Shown piece by piece: positions 9,345 to 17,560 of a DNA stretch of 64,000 nt (position 1 is the stretch's first letter; each line of letters begins with the position of its first letter). This DNA is from an uncultured Draconibacterium sp. (lineage in GTDB: Bacteria; Bacteroidota; Bacteroidia; Bacteroidales; Prolixibacteraceae). The translations under genes were made by a program, and so were the position numbers. The notes beneath the pieces were generated by a model. It had not been told where the DNA came from. It saw only the letters and a list, made by a program, of their open reading frames with translations, and ran no database searches. Where the stretch lies: positions 3,526,001 to 3,590,000 of the forward strand of contig NZ_OY781981.1 of the NCBI RefSeq assembly GCF_963677565.1, read 5' to 3'.

Positions 9345-10586
9345 TTATTTCAAAATGGTTTTTGGGATGTTTGCAAAACTATTCCAGTATTTTTCTGCTG
9401 TTTCGGCATTAAGCTCACCATCAAAAATTATCATACGATATTTCAATGTGTAGGTTTGCTTTGGATTGAGTTTCCAGTCATCATGTCGTATCGGAACGAA
9501 CTCAAAATACATATCGCCGCGTCCTCCATTTGCATCAAGAGGCCATACACGCATTGGTTCAGGATGCATTCGGTTCGAGGGATGGCTCATAAAAAGAATT
9601 CCGGAGCGGCCTGATTCAACATCCGACTCCCCTTCAACGAGACACCATCGTGCATAAGAGCCATCTGCGTCAACTCTTGTTTTTCCATCAGACGTAAGTA
9701 CAGTACAATTATCTTTATTCCAGGTTTCTGTAGCGCGAAATCCGATCCCTCCGCCATAACGGTAAGCATCAAGCATAATTCCATTTTCCAGGGGACTGTT
9801 GAGCGAAGTTGTGTAATCTACCATCCAAACATTATCTTCAAGATTCCAGGCACGGACATCCAGAACTTCATTCATCGCAATTTGATCCTCACCTCGGGCG
9901 CCAAAATCAATATGTTGCTGTAAAACTTTAAACCCACTATAAACAGTACCTTCTGCTTCCGAAAGAAATCCGGCAAACTTAACAGTTCCTTGTCCGCCTT
10001 TAAGGTTCCAGAAATCAACTGCCCTGTCATCAATGTGGGTTTTGGTCCATGGTCCCCAAATACCATAATGATGGTAATGATCGGGTGCCTGAATGCGTGT
10101 AAGAACTTTACCTCCGGGTGAGGTTAAGGGATGAATGTAGCCAGAGCGTTTATAGAGAGGATCAATACCTTCGGGAGGAAAAGTAACCGCATGTCTGTAT
10201 TTTAGTATCAGGTTTTCGTTTCTCTCTAAGGATAAATCCTTATGATTCATTTTAAGTGTTACCTGAGCATTCACTGCGGCTGGATTATCTTCTGTTTTTA
10301 CAATAAACTCTCGTACTGTTCCTTTCTGTGTTTCTCCATTGAGTAAAAACCACAGGCGCGCCGAATGACCTGTTTCCAGCTGGCAGGGAATGGCTATTTC
10401 TTCATTACTTTTTATTTCATAAAGTGTAAATGGGTTTTTGTCTGTGTTGTAGTTTACACCGTCTAATGAAACAGATACAGGAGTATTGATAAGGTCTTCT
10501 GGAAATTCGACACTAATTTTAGCAATTTTTTGGGCAAACAGTATTTGTGTTATTAGGATGAGTGTAATTAATAATGAAGCTTTCAT
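9345..10586 (-). CDS. Secreted DUF6807 (PmoA-like) family protein
   Basis: The frame is open to 10709, but the ATG at 10586 opens a clear signal peptide (MKASLLITLILITQILFAQ), giving 413 residues. The mature part has a beta-rich N-terminal domain (about 22-125) and then the family's conserved block: YRHAVTFPPEGIDPLYKRSG, IHPLTSPGGKVLTRIQAPDH, HHYGIWGPWTKT, plus GGGIGFRATETWN and a C-terminal WRNS-like segment (AEKYWNSFANIP). It was once filed in Pfam as a methane oxygenase PmoA family by name only; there is no membrane-embedded oxygenase here. DUF6807 genes accompany Gfo/Idh oxidoreductases in polysaccharide loci, suggesting a sugar-modifying or binding role that remains unknown. It is the first gene of the minus-strand group. 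Confidence 0.82.
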   Translation of the reverse strand: MKASLLITLILITQILFAQKIAKISVEFPEDLINTPVSVSLDGVNYNTDKNPFTLYEIKSNEEIAIPCQLETGHSARLWFLLNGETQKGTVREFIVKTEDNPAAVNAQVTLKMNHKDLSLERNENLILKYRHAVTFPPEGIDPLYKRSGYIHPLTSPGGKVLTRIQAPDHYHHYGIWGPWTKTHIDDRAVDFWNLKGGQGTVKFAGFLSEAEGTVYSGFKVLQQHIDFGARGEDQIAMNEVLDVRAWNLEDNVWMVDYTTSLNSPLENGIMLDAYRYGGGIGFRATETWNKDNCTVLTSDGKTRVDADGSYARWCLVEGESDVESGRSGILFMSHPSNRMHPEPMRVWPLDANGGRGDMYFEFVPIRHDDWKLNPKQTYTLKYRMIIFDGELNAETAEKYWNSFANIPKTILK

Positions 10587-10683
10587 TGTAGTAGGTTTAG
10601 CTTTAAAGGTAAAATCAATGAATGAACGGAAGTATAAAATTAGCTGGGGGTTGTGCAGGTCTGCTTTGTTAACAGTTTGGAAC

Positions 10684-10743
10684 TGTAAGTTACATTGTTT
10701 ATTGGTCATAAATCAGGTAATTAGTTAGTCTTGTAAAATTACA
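10684..10743. promoter_or_regulatory. Two TGTAA/TTACA inverted repeats in the divergent promoter region
   Basis: TGTAAGTTACA (10684-10694) and TGTAAAATTACA (10732-10743) share 5-bp inverted arms with one and two central bases, about 48 bp apart, between the divergent DUF6807 and AraC genes. Paired short inverted repeats here are plausible regulator sites. The binding protein is unknown. Confidence 0.4.
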
Positions 10744-10782
10744 TATATTGGCCATTCATGTATAGTACTGAATTAGCAAGTG

Positions 10783-10813
10783 TTTGTATTTGTTTTGCAA
10801 TTTTGTACATTTG
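10783..10813 (+). promoter_or_regulatory. Promoter of the araC-type regulator
   Basis: TTTG (10783-10786), a 19-nt spacer and TACATTTG (10806-10813) match the Bacteroidota consensus exactly (TTTG, about 19, TAnnTTTG). The -7 box ends 22 nt before the regulator's ATG, giving a short leader. Confidence 0.7.
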
Positions 10814-10835
10814 ATTTAATCTCAACTGTCAGGTT

Positions 10836-11705
10836 ATGAAATTGATGCACGAACAAATTAACTTTCCCGGGAAATCAGTTGTTAAAGTAAAAGTACAGGA
10901 AAAACAAGGTTTTACATACCCCTGGCATTTTCATTCGGAGTATGAAATTGTTTATGTGTTGGAAGGAACCGGAACCCGCTTTGTTGCCGATAGTATTGAA
11001 GAATTTACGTCAGGTGACTTTGTTCTCATGGCCAGTAATTTACCTCATTTTTGGAAGAGTGATGTACCGAATGAGAAAAGGAATTCCAAAAAATTAGTAA
11101 AGTATATTGTTTTACAATTTCTGAATGATTTTTTTCGGGAGGCTATAACAGATTATCCTGAGTTTAATATGATAAAGGAATTATTAAACCGGTCGGGCAG
11201 GGGAATCTGTTTTACGAAAGAGTTTGCTGATAAAGCTCATAAGAAAGTGATGAAGGTAGTGCGCTCAGATGGATTTGACCGCCTGACTTACATGCTTCAA
11301 TTATTACAATTTATGGCAAAATCGAAAGAGTATCGATTGCTAGCCGGGCGGTTTTATCAGGTTGGAAAGCACAACTTTACCAGCGATCGCCTGACAAAGG
11401 TTATGCATTATCTTAATGCAAATTACTTAGGAAAAGTTGAGCTAAAAGATGTTGCAGCTGTTGCAAATATGCACCCATCAGCTTTTTGCCGGTATTTTAA
11501 AGAGAATTCAGGCAAATCGCTCTCAGAGTTTATAAGTGAAATACGCATTGGATATGCTTGTCGTTTGCTTTTAGAAGGAAAAATGACGGTGTCGCAAATT
11601 TGTTTTGAAAGTGGATTTAATAATTTATCGAATTTTAACCGGGCATTTAAAAAGAATACGGGGTATACGCCCACTTCCTATTTTGAAGAATTTCAACGAA
11701 AATAA
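10836..11705 (+). CDS. AraC-family transcriptional regulator with cupin sensor
   Basis: A 289-residue cytoplasmic regulator. The N-terminal cupin (about 15-95: YPWHFHSEYEIVYVLEGTGT, DFVLMASNLPHFW) should bind a small ligand, typically a sugar. The C-terminal 100 residues hold two helix-turn-helix motifs (LKDVAAVANMHPSAFCRYFK; TVSQICFESGFNNLSNFNRA) and the signature KKNTGYTPTSYF. It is transcribed away from the DUF6807/Gfo/ThuA group and followed 39 nt later by the kdgF-like gene, so it most likely controls both directions in response to a breakdown product. The inducer is unknown; a uronate derivative is the simplest guess. Confidence 0.93.
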   Translation: MKLMHEQINFPGKSVVKVKVQEKQGFTYPWHFHSEYEIVYVLEGTGTRFVADSIEEFTSGDFVLMASNLPHFWKSDVPNEKRNSKKLVKYIVLQFLNDFFREAITDYPEFNMIKELLNRSGRGICFTKEFADKAHKKVMKVVRSDGFDRLTYMLQLLQFMAKSKEYRLLAGRFYQVGKHNFTSDRLTKVMHYLNANYLGKVELKDVAAVANMHPSAFCRYFKENSGKSLSEFISEIRIGYACRLLLEGKMTVSQICFESGFNNLSNFNRAFKKNTGYTPTSYFEEFQRK

Positions 11706-11744
11706 TAAGAGTATAAAACTTAGGATTAAAAATAAATTATTGTA

Positions 11745-12074
11745 ATGACCAGCAAACAACTAATCAGTAAAAACAATCCTTGGGAGGATGTTGGTGGCGG
11801 CGTTTCACGTCAAATTATGGGCTGGGACAACCAGATTTTGATGGTGAACGTAAAATTAGAAATGGGAGCCATTGGTGCTGGGCATACACATTTTAATACA
11901 CAAACTACTTATTGTGTTACTGGCAGGTTTGAATTTACGATAGATGGTGAGAAAGTAATAGTGGAATCCGGCGACGGTTTGTATGTTCCTCCGAACATAT
12001 TACACGGTGCAATTGCTCTGGAACCTGGAGTTTTGATTGATGTTTTTAGTCCAGTAAGAGAAGACTTTTTGTGA
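11745..12074 (+). CDS. kdgF: KdgF-type cupin, unsaturated uronate ring-opening protein
   Basis: A 109-residue single-domain cupin without signal peptide. It has WEDVGGGVSRQIMGWDNQ, the metal-site block GHTHFNTQTTYCVTG, GDGLYVPPNILHGA and the C-terminal DVFSPVREDFL, a pattern I recognise from KdgF. The expected metal ligands are present: His47, His49, Gln53 and His87. KdgF speeds conversion of 4,5-unsaturated galacturonate or mannuronate, the end products of pectate and alginate lyases, to the linear keto-uronate that enters the KDG pathway. It lies in the same transcription unit as the AraC regulator. Its presence is the best sign that the first locus deals with lyase-generated uronates, although no lyase is in this window. 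Confidence 0.85.
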   Translation: MTSKQLISKNNPWEDVGGGVSRQIMGWDNQILMVNVKLEMGAIGAGHTHFNTQTTYCVTGRFEFTIDGEKVIVESGDGLYVPPNILHGAIALEPGVLIDVFSPVREDFL

Positions 12075-12127
12075 GCTTATTAGTTACGTATTTTAGAAGA
12101 ATATGGCAGGTCTTTCCTATAAGCCAA

Positions 12128-12162
12128 ACAAAACCTATTAAATAATAATTAATAGGTTTTGT
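12128..12162. terminator. Bidirectional terminator between convergent genes
   Basis: A perfect 13-bp inverted repeat, ACAAAACCTATTA with TAATAGGTTTTGT, with a 9-nt loop lies between the convergent kdgF and Gfo/Idh genes. The arms supply A- and T-rich flanks on both strands. Confidence 0.75.
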
Positions 12163-12263
12163 TGGTTCTGAATGCCATTATCTGCTTTTTCACAAAAAGT
12201 TTGTGCAATAAAATCAGGTTCAGATTTTTGTAGTCAAAAACTATAATCTGAAAATATAATGGT

Positions 12264-13433
12264 TTATACGTTAATTCTCTTTGCTATTTTTTGAGCCGTT
12301 AAAGCCAATTCGGTGGCAAGAAAACAATGATCCTGTGTCATCGCGGTTTCTGTTCGATTAACTACGTCGTTAACTATTTGCTCTCCGTATGGCAGATAAA
12401 CCTGCGAGCAATCGTAGTATTTCATTTCATTCTTGTTTACCAGGAATAAATGATTGCCACCTTCTCTACCGGATATGTCAACATATTTTCGCAACTCGAT
12501 ATAACCTTCTGTTCCAAGAATAAATGTTCTGCCGTCGCCCCAGGTTGGCAGACCTTCGGGAGTAAACCAATCAATTCGTATATACCCTGTAGCGTGGTCG
12601 CTTCGAACGCTCATATCTCCAAAATCCTGGTAATTGGGGTAATCTGATGTATTAAAATTAGCAATTTGTGAGAAGTTAACATCAGCCTTTTTTGAGTTGG
12701 TGTAAAATAAAAACTGGTCGCACTGATGCGAGCCTATATCGGTAAGTATTCCACCGGCTTTTTCAGGATAAAAAAACCAGTCGGGACGCGTTTCAGGGCG
12801 CATACGGTGAGGTCCTAGTCCAACGGTTTGAACCACTTTGCCAATAGCTCCGGACTTAACCAAATCTCCGGCCTTAACTGATGCGGGGTTGCCAAGTCTT
12901 TCGCTATACATTATAGAATAAATCCTGCCGGTTTGCTTTTGTACTTTTTTAACCTCGTTAAGCTGTTCAAATGTAGTAATTCCGGGCTTATCCGACATGT
13001 AATCTTTTCCGGCCTTCATCACACGAATTCCAAGTGGTGCTCTCTCAGCGGGAATAATTGAACTTGCCACCAGTTGAATGGATTTATCTTCAAGAATTTC
13101 TACTTCGCTTTTTGCAACTTTCACATTGGGGTAACGATCTGTAAACTGTTTTAACAAATCAGGTTCTTTTACATATACCGAAACTAATTTACCGCCACCT
13201 TGTAAAAGGGCTCCCACCATTCCGTATATGTGGCCGTGATTTACACCAATTACCGCAAATTTTATTGATTCCCTGGGGGCCTGACGCTTATCGGGTTTAA
13301 GAACAATCTCCTCGGGATTAATGGAGGAATGAAGTCCAATGCCGTAAATGTCATATGGTAAGAGAGAAGCAGCAGCCATACCGGCTGCAGATGTAAATGA
13401 TCGTTGGAGGAAATTTCTTCGATTAAAGTTCAT
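12264..13433 (-). CDS. Gfo/Idh/MocA-family oxidoreductase, exported, atypical nucleotide motif
   Basis: A 389-residue protein with a twin-arginine-like start (MNFNRRNFLQRSFTSAAGMA) and thus likely periplasmic. The Rossmann fold begins near residue 57, but the glycine motif reads FAVIGVNHGHIYGM instead of GxGxxG, with Asn-His in the loop; the Lys-Pro motif is present (SDKPGITTFEQLNEV). Further conserved pieces are LTDIGSHQCDQFLFYTNS and TEGYIELRKYVDISG. A NHGH variant is seen in one branch of exported relatives, so cofactor binding may differ from typical family members. It is divergent from the ankyrin lipoprotein and convergent with kdgF. The substrate is unknown, and it may belong to the adjacent uronate locus. 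Confidence 0.88.
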   Translation of the reverse strand: MNFNRRNFLQRSFTSAAGMAAASLLPYDIYGIGLHSSINPEEIVLKPDKRQAPRESIKFAVIGVNHGHIYGMVGALLQGGGKLVSVYVKEPDLLKQFTDRYPNVKVAKSEVEILEDKSIQLVASSIIPAERAPLGIRVMKAGKDYMSDKPGITTFEQLNEVKKVQKQTGRIYSIMYSERLGNPASVKAGDLVKSGAIGKVVQTVGLGPHRMRPETRPDWFFYPEKAGGILTDIGSHQCDQFLFYTNSKKADVNFSQIANFNTSDYPNYQDFGDMSVRSDHATGYIRIDWFTPEGLPTWGDGRTFILGTEGYIELRKYVDISGREGGNHLFLVNKNEMKYYDCSQVYLPYGEQIVNDVVNRTETAMTQDHCFLATELALTAQKIAKRINV

Positions 13434-13777
13434 ATTTCAGTTTAATTAAGTTTTAAATGGATAGTTAAACTTACAACATTTTAAGAATATTGGTTGAATA
13501 CAATATAATATCATTTATATTAGACTTCTATTGAAGCATGTTTGTCATTTAGCTGGTGTTCTAGTATTTAAAGATTAGATTTTAAATTTAGCACTTACAA
13601 AAGTTATGCGATAGATTAAGAATTGGATTGCAGCTATAAAGTGTAGATTGGTAATAATTTCAGCTCGTATTAAGCATGAAAATAGGATTGTAATCGAAGA
13701 ATTTTATATAAGGTGCTTATTGCATCATAAAGAAATTTGGTTGATTCAACATGTAAAATAACAAAATCAAATAAAAA
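13434..13777. other. Divergent intergenic region, no gene
   Basis: These 344 AT-rich bases separate the minus-strand oxidoreductase from the plus-strand ankyrin gene and must hold both promoters. I see no consensus -7/-33 pair, no clear palindrome and no coding potential. Confidence 0.6.
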
Positions 13778-14392
13778 ATGAATAAACTAAGGTTGATAGC
13801 AATAATGATGATTCTCAGTATTTCTATTTTGTCGTGTGGAACCAAGGCAGGAAATGAATCAAAAAAAGTTGAATCTAATACTGCGTCCACTTCATCTGAA
13901 AATGAAAGAGCACATTTTAATACAACATTGATTTTTCAGGCCTCACTTGAAGGAAATATACAAATTGTACAAAATGCGCTCGACGAGGGTTTTGATCCCA
14001 ATTCCGTGGATGAAAATAAAAGAACATCTTTAATGCTGGCAGCATACAACGGAAATACCGAGATTGTAAAACTTTTGATAAATAAAGGCGCAAATGTAAA
14101 CTTTGCAGACGAAATTGATAGAACTGCATTAATGTATGCTTCTACCGGCCCATTTATTAACACCGTTCTGACCTTGTTAGAAGCCGGAGCAGAGCCTAAT
14201 TTGATAGAAAAAGAAGAAAATTGGACTGCCGCTATGATGGCAGCAGCAGAAGGGCAGGTCGAAGTGTTAAAAGCACTTGTTTCTTATGGTGCCGATTTGA
14301 AGATGGTCGATATTGATGGCGAATCTTCCTTGGATTTTGCCAGTTCAAATGGACATACGGCTGTGGTTGAATATATTAAATCTAAAGAATAA
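13778..14392 (+). CDS. Ankyrin-repeat lipoprotein
   Basis: A 204-residue protein with a lipoprotein signal peptide (lipobox ILSC, Cys20), a short Ser/Thr/Glu-rich linker, and about four ankyrin repeats from residue 50 to the end (RTSLMLAAYNGNTEIVKLLI, NKGANVNFADEIDRTALMYA, GQVEVLKALVSYGADLKMVD, GHTAVVEYIKS). Ankyrin repeats bind proteins, so this is likely a periplasmic or membrane-anchored interaction module; no enzymatic domain is present. It stands alone, with a terminator hairpin 290 nt downstream and no functional link to its neighbours. Confidence 0.9.
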   Translation: MNKLRLIAIMMILSISILSCGTKAGNESKKVESNTASTSSENERAHFNTTLIFQASLEGNIQIVQNALDEGFDPNSVDENKRTSLMLAAYNGNTEIVKLLINKGANVNFADEIDRTALMYASTGPFINTVLTLLEAGAEPNLIEKEENWTAAMMAAAEGQVEVLKALVSYGADLKMVDIDGESSLDFASSNGHTAVVEYIKSKE

Positions 14393-14683
14393 GAACACCA
14401 TTACTTTTCATTCTCGCTTTTTTCCCAAAAAAAGTTAATCGTTAATCTCATAATTTCTCCTTTTTAGTTAATAGAAGGAAATTGTTCTCGATTAGTACCT
14501 TAAAATACCCTTTTAGGCGCTTGTTTTCAAGATCAAATCGAGTCAATCCGTATTGATTTAAACATTGAAGTAGAGATATTTATGAGGATTTCCGAGATTG
14601 GTTTGTTATAAAAAGTAATGTTCTCGGTAAAGTCTCGTTTGTCTTGACTTTTCTTGTTCTTTATTGACTCCTAAAGAAAACAA

Positions 14684-14717
14684 AAAAGCACTTAAAATAT
14701 TGATTTTAAGTGCTTTT
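14684..14717 (+). terminator. Rho-independent terminator-like hairpin
   Basis: A perfect 15-bp inverted repeat (AAAAGCACTTAAAAT with ATTTTAAGTGCTTTT) with a 4-nt loop, then further T's. Its A- and T-rich ends allow termination in both directions. The rest of 14393-14966 shows no convincing gene. Confidence 0.75.
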
Positions 14718-14966
14718 TATTTTATTTGGATTTCTCCTAGTGCCCAGTAAAGGTGAACGATTTATTTTGTAATGCGCTAATTATCAGTGACTTTTATTGC
14801 CCGTCTTTGTTGTGGTCCCTTTTGGGTAACTCTATAAAAATTTGTTTTTCAATAAATTAAATATCGATTAAAGATAGTAATTTTTATGGAGTTGAAAGAA
14901 TTATAGTTCAATGTGTTCTCTACTTTATGAAATCTCTTATGTAAGAAGATGTGAAAATTAGGCTGA

Positions 14967-15449
14967 AGACTTACATCGAAAACAAATCCAAAACGCTGGG
15001 AAGATGGTCAGGAGGTTACGGACCTGAATCCGGAAACTGGAGAAAAGGATTCATCGTATCCACAGGTTAGATGGATTGAGGTGCTACAGAATGATTTTGC
15101 AGCACGTGCCGATTGGTGTGTTTCGGATTTTGATAATGCTAACCATGCACCAGTTGTAGGTTTAAATAAGGGCGGACATATTGTTGCGAAACCCGGAGAA
15201 GAAATAAGTATTGAGGGGATCGCTACCGATCCCGATGGAAATGATTTGCAATACGAGTGGTGGCAATATGTTGAGGCAGGAACATTTAAAGAAGTCATTG
15301 AAATACAGGGTGCTAAAACACAAGATGCTAAAATTATCATTCCCCAAAACGCTAAATCCGGAAATACTATTCATTTTATTTTAGAAGTAAAGGATAATGG
15401 TTCACCTGTATTAAGTCGGTTTGGAAGAATTATCGTGAAAATTGCTTAG
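14967..15449 (+). pseudogene. 3' remnant of a DUF1593 (Sde0182-like) gene
   Basis: The frame is open from just after a stop at 14964-14966 to 15449, but has no proper start; the first candidate is a GTG at 15081 in mid-domain. The translation (NPKRWEDGQEVTDLNPETG, then VLQNDFAARADWCVSDFDNA, HAPVV, ATDPDGNDLQYEWWQY, KSGNTIHFILEVKDNGSPVL) matches the C-terminal part of the DUF1593 proteins encoded at 32110-45600, including the NDFAAR..W junction and the Ig-like C-terminal domain. The nucleoside-hydrolase-like N-terminal domain is missing. It is therefore a truncated relic, lying 17 kb from the intact copies and suggesting rearrangement or loss of a former gene. Confidence 0.85.
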
Positions 15450-15578
15450 TTAAATAGTAATTTTAAACGTAAAGAAAGGACCGAAAGGAATTTATGGATA
15501 CGACTTTATTGTTGTATATAAAGAATTTTCGATTTCTTTCTTTTTCTTTTCTATATTCGCGCACTAATTAATTTTATT

Positions 15579-16193
15579 ATGAGTTTTGAAAGAATTAAAG
15601 ATGCTGTGAAAGCTATACAGGAAGGAAAGTTGATTATTGTAACAGATAGTGAGAACCGCGAAAATGAAGGTGACTTTATTGTTTCTGCAGAAAAAATCAC
15701 TCCGGATATTGTTAATTTTATGGCAAAAGAGGGTAGAGGTTTGATTTGTGCAGCATTGACTGAAGATAGATGTGCCGAGCTTGATCTTCATCCCATGGTG
15801 AAAAATAACAACGCTTTGAATAGTACGGCTTTTACAGTCTCTGTCGATTTGATTGGTCATGGATGTACAACCGGTATTTCTTCTTATGACAGGGCTAAAA
15901 CATTGAATGCTTTAGCAGATAAGAAAACCAAACCGATAGAACTTGGAAGACCAGGTCATATTTTCCCCATAATAGCTAAGCCTGGTGGTGTGCTGGAGCG
16001 AGATGGTCATACAGAGGCAGCAGTGGAACTAATGAAATTGGCCGGATTAGAGCCTGTAGGCGTTTTGGTTGAAATTATCAATGATGATGGAACAATGGCT
16101 CGTTATGACGATTTAGTTAAAGTTGCTGAAAGATTTGACATTGTGTTAATTACAATCGAGCAAATAATTGAGTATTTGAATTCTGATCATTGA
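15579..16193 (+). CDS. ribB: 3,4-dihydroxy-2-butanone-4-phosphate synthase
   Basis: A 204-residue cytoplasmic enzyme that converts ribulose-5-phosphate to 3,4-dihydroxy-2-butanone-4-phosphate plus formate, supplying the four-carbon unit of riboflavin. The family signatures are all present: DSENRENEGDFIVSAE (substrate and Mg binding), MAKEGRGLICAALT, HGCTTGISSYDRAKT and RPGHIFPIIAKPGGVLERDG, then HTEAAVELMKLAGL. The length equals a complete stand-alone RibB; there is no GTP cyclohydrolase II (RibA) half. No FMN riboswitch is recognisable in the 129 nt upstream. It is not obviously tied to the surrounding sugar loci. Confidence 0.96.
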   Translation: MSFERIKDAVKAIQEGKLIIVTDSENRENEGDFIVSAEKITPDIVNFMAKEGRGLICAALTEDRCAELDLHPMVKNNNALNSTAFTVSVDLIGHGCTTGISSYDRAKTLNALADKKTKPIELGRPGHIFPIIAKPGGVLERDGHTEAAVELMKLAGLEPVGVLVEIINDDGTMARYDDLVKVAERFDIVLITIEQIIEYLNSDH

Positions 16194-16304
16194 AACAGGG
16201 AGTCAATATAGATATTAAATAGATTAAGTTTTATTTAAACTAATTTGACAAAAGAAATCAGGATTATTGCCTCCATCTTACCATTTTTTTGTAAACTCAA
16301 TAAA

Positions 16305-16352
16305 TATCGAAACCATTTTCGATAATATTTGTTTTTCTTTTTTATATTTTTG
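16305..16352 (+). promoter_or_regulatory. Inverted repeat and -7-like element upstream of deoR-type gene
   Basis: TATCGAAA (16305-16312) and TTTCGATA (16317-16324) form a perfect 8-bp inverted repeat with a 4-nt spacer. It contains the TTTTCG core that is repeated upstream of the kinase operon, so it is a candidate autoregulatory site. TATTTTTG (16345-16352) fits TAnnTTTG. Nothing else is coded in 16194-16528. Confidence 0.5.
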
Positions 16353-16528
16353 TTTTTGAAAAATGATATTATACCTGGTTAATAACAACTAATTGTATTC
16401 GTACTTTTTTATTCGTTTAAGATGTTTGCTTTAATGACCATTTAAGAATTACTATTTGTTCAAAAATAGCTTAAACACAAGATTGTATACAATTCGGATT
16501 TAGCCAGTACCTGTAAAACTCAAAATAA

Positions 16529-17296
16529 ATGAAACTATTACCACAACAACGTAGGGAGAAGATTTTCAATCTGATTCGTGAGGACGGACATGCCAAAGTG
16601 TTGGATTTAAGCAAGATATTTAAAGTGACAGAAGTGACTATCAGGCAGGATCTGGAAAAATTGGAAGATGAAGGTTTGGTAATAAGGGAGCATGGTGGAG
16701 CGTATTTGAAAAATATAAGTGCAAACGTTCAGAACATTGAATTGCTCAACAAAGAGAACATGACTGAGAAGGAAGCAATTGCCAGAAAGGCAGTGGAAAT
16801 GATTAATGATGGTGATACAATTATTCTTGATTCTGGTACCACCGTTACAGAGATTGCGAAATTGATTTCCGGTTTTAAGAATCTTACGGTAATAACAAAT
16901 GCATTAAATATTGCTCTTATTCTAGGGGCTGATCCAGAGATTAATCTGATTCTTACAGGCGGAGAGTTTAAGGCGCCTACTCTTTCACTTACAGGGCAGA
17001 AAGCTGCTGATTCATTGGAGGGTTTGCATGTCGATAAGTTATTTCTGGCCACTGCAGGAATTGCTCTGAAGTCTGGTCTTACCTATCCCAGTATAAGTGA
17101 TATTTGTGTGAAAAGAGCAATGATTGAGTCAGCAGATGTGGTTTATCTGGTAGCAGACTCTTCAAAAATTGGAAAAAATTCATTTGCCAGCCTTGGGGCA
17201 TTATCATTGATTGACTATCTTATTACCGATTCAAAAATAAATGAAGATTATATCGATTTGTTCTCAAGTCACGATGTTAAAATGATCATCTCCTAG
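16529..17296 (+). CDS. DeoR-family transcriptional repressor
   Basis: A 255-residue regulator. The N-terminal winged helix-turn-helix (about 6-57: RREKIFNLIREDGHAKVLDL, VTEVTIRQDLEKLEDEGLV, REHGGA) is the DeoR signature. The C-terminal sensor domain (about 75-235) has the sugar-phosphate isomerase-like fold of the family (DGDTIILDSGTTVTEIA, LTVITNALNIALIL, LILTGGEF, DKLFLATAGI, YLVADSSKIGK). DeoR proteins usually respond to a phosphorylated sugar. It lies 264 nt upstream of the kinase-isomerase-transporter-transketolase operon on the same strand, and the region between carries helically phased direct repeats, so it very likely represses that operon until a sugar phosphate such as apulose-4-phosphate accumulates (inference). 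Confidence 0.94.
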   Translation: MKLLPQQRREKIFNLIREDGHAKVLDLSKIFKVTEVTIRQDLEKLEDEGLVIREHGGAYLKNISANVQNIELLNKENMTEKEAIARKAVEMINDGDTIILDSGTTVTEIAKLISGFKNLTVITNALNIALILGADPEINLILTGGEFKAPTLSLTGQKAADSLEGLHVDKLFLATAGIALKSGLTYPSISDICVKRAMIESADVVYLVADSSKIGKNSFASLGALSLIDYLITDSKINEDYIDLFSSHDVKMIIS

Positions 17297-17488
17297 CTGA
17301 TCCTCTCAGTTTTATTATCCCCCTTCTGGAATTTACAATTTTATTTAGTTGATAATCTGTGGTGCTTATGTTAGGCTTAATACAGGTGCCTTGTGTGTTG
17401 ATGTTTTCGGATGCTTAGAATTAGATATCCATTTCTTATTTCTTAACATTTAGGGGGCACTTTTGATTTTTAACATTTTTTTATTTTG

Positions 17489-17514
17489 TTTTCGTATATT
17501 TTCGTTTATTTTCG
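17489..17514 (+). promoter_or_regulatory. Three phased TTTTCG direct repeats (DeoR-type operator)
   Basis: TTTTCG occurs at 17489, 17499 and 17509, exactly 10 bp apart, 47 bp before the kinase ATG. Direct repeats with one-helical-turn spacing are the usual DeoR-family operator form. The same TTTTCG core lies in the inverted repeat upstream of the deoR-type gene. No perfect TAnnTTTG box is seen here (TATTTTG at 17482 is the nearest). Confidence 0.6.
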
Positions 17515-17560
17515 CTTTGTGAAAATTAAAATAACTATTCCAAAGTAATATTAAACGAAA

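Noticed and set aside
15081..15449. A complete small secreted protein gene
   Set aside because: It has no signal peptide and begins inside a region homologous to the interior of DUF1593 proteins, so it is a relic.
15450..15578. FMN riboswitch upstream of ribB
   Set aside because: None of the conserved FMN-aptamer segments is recognisable in this short AT-rich region.
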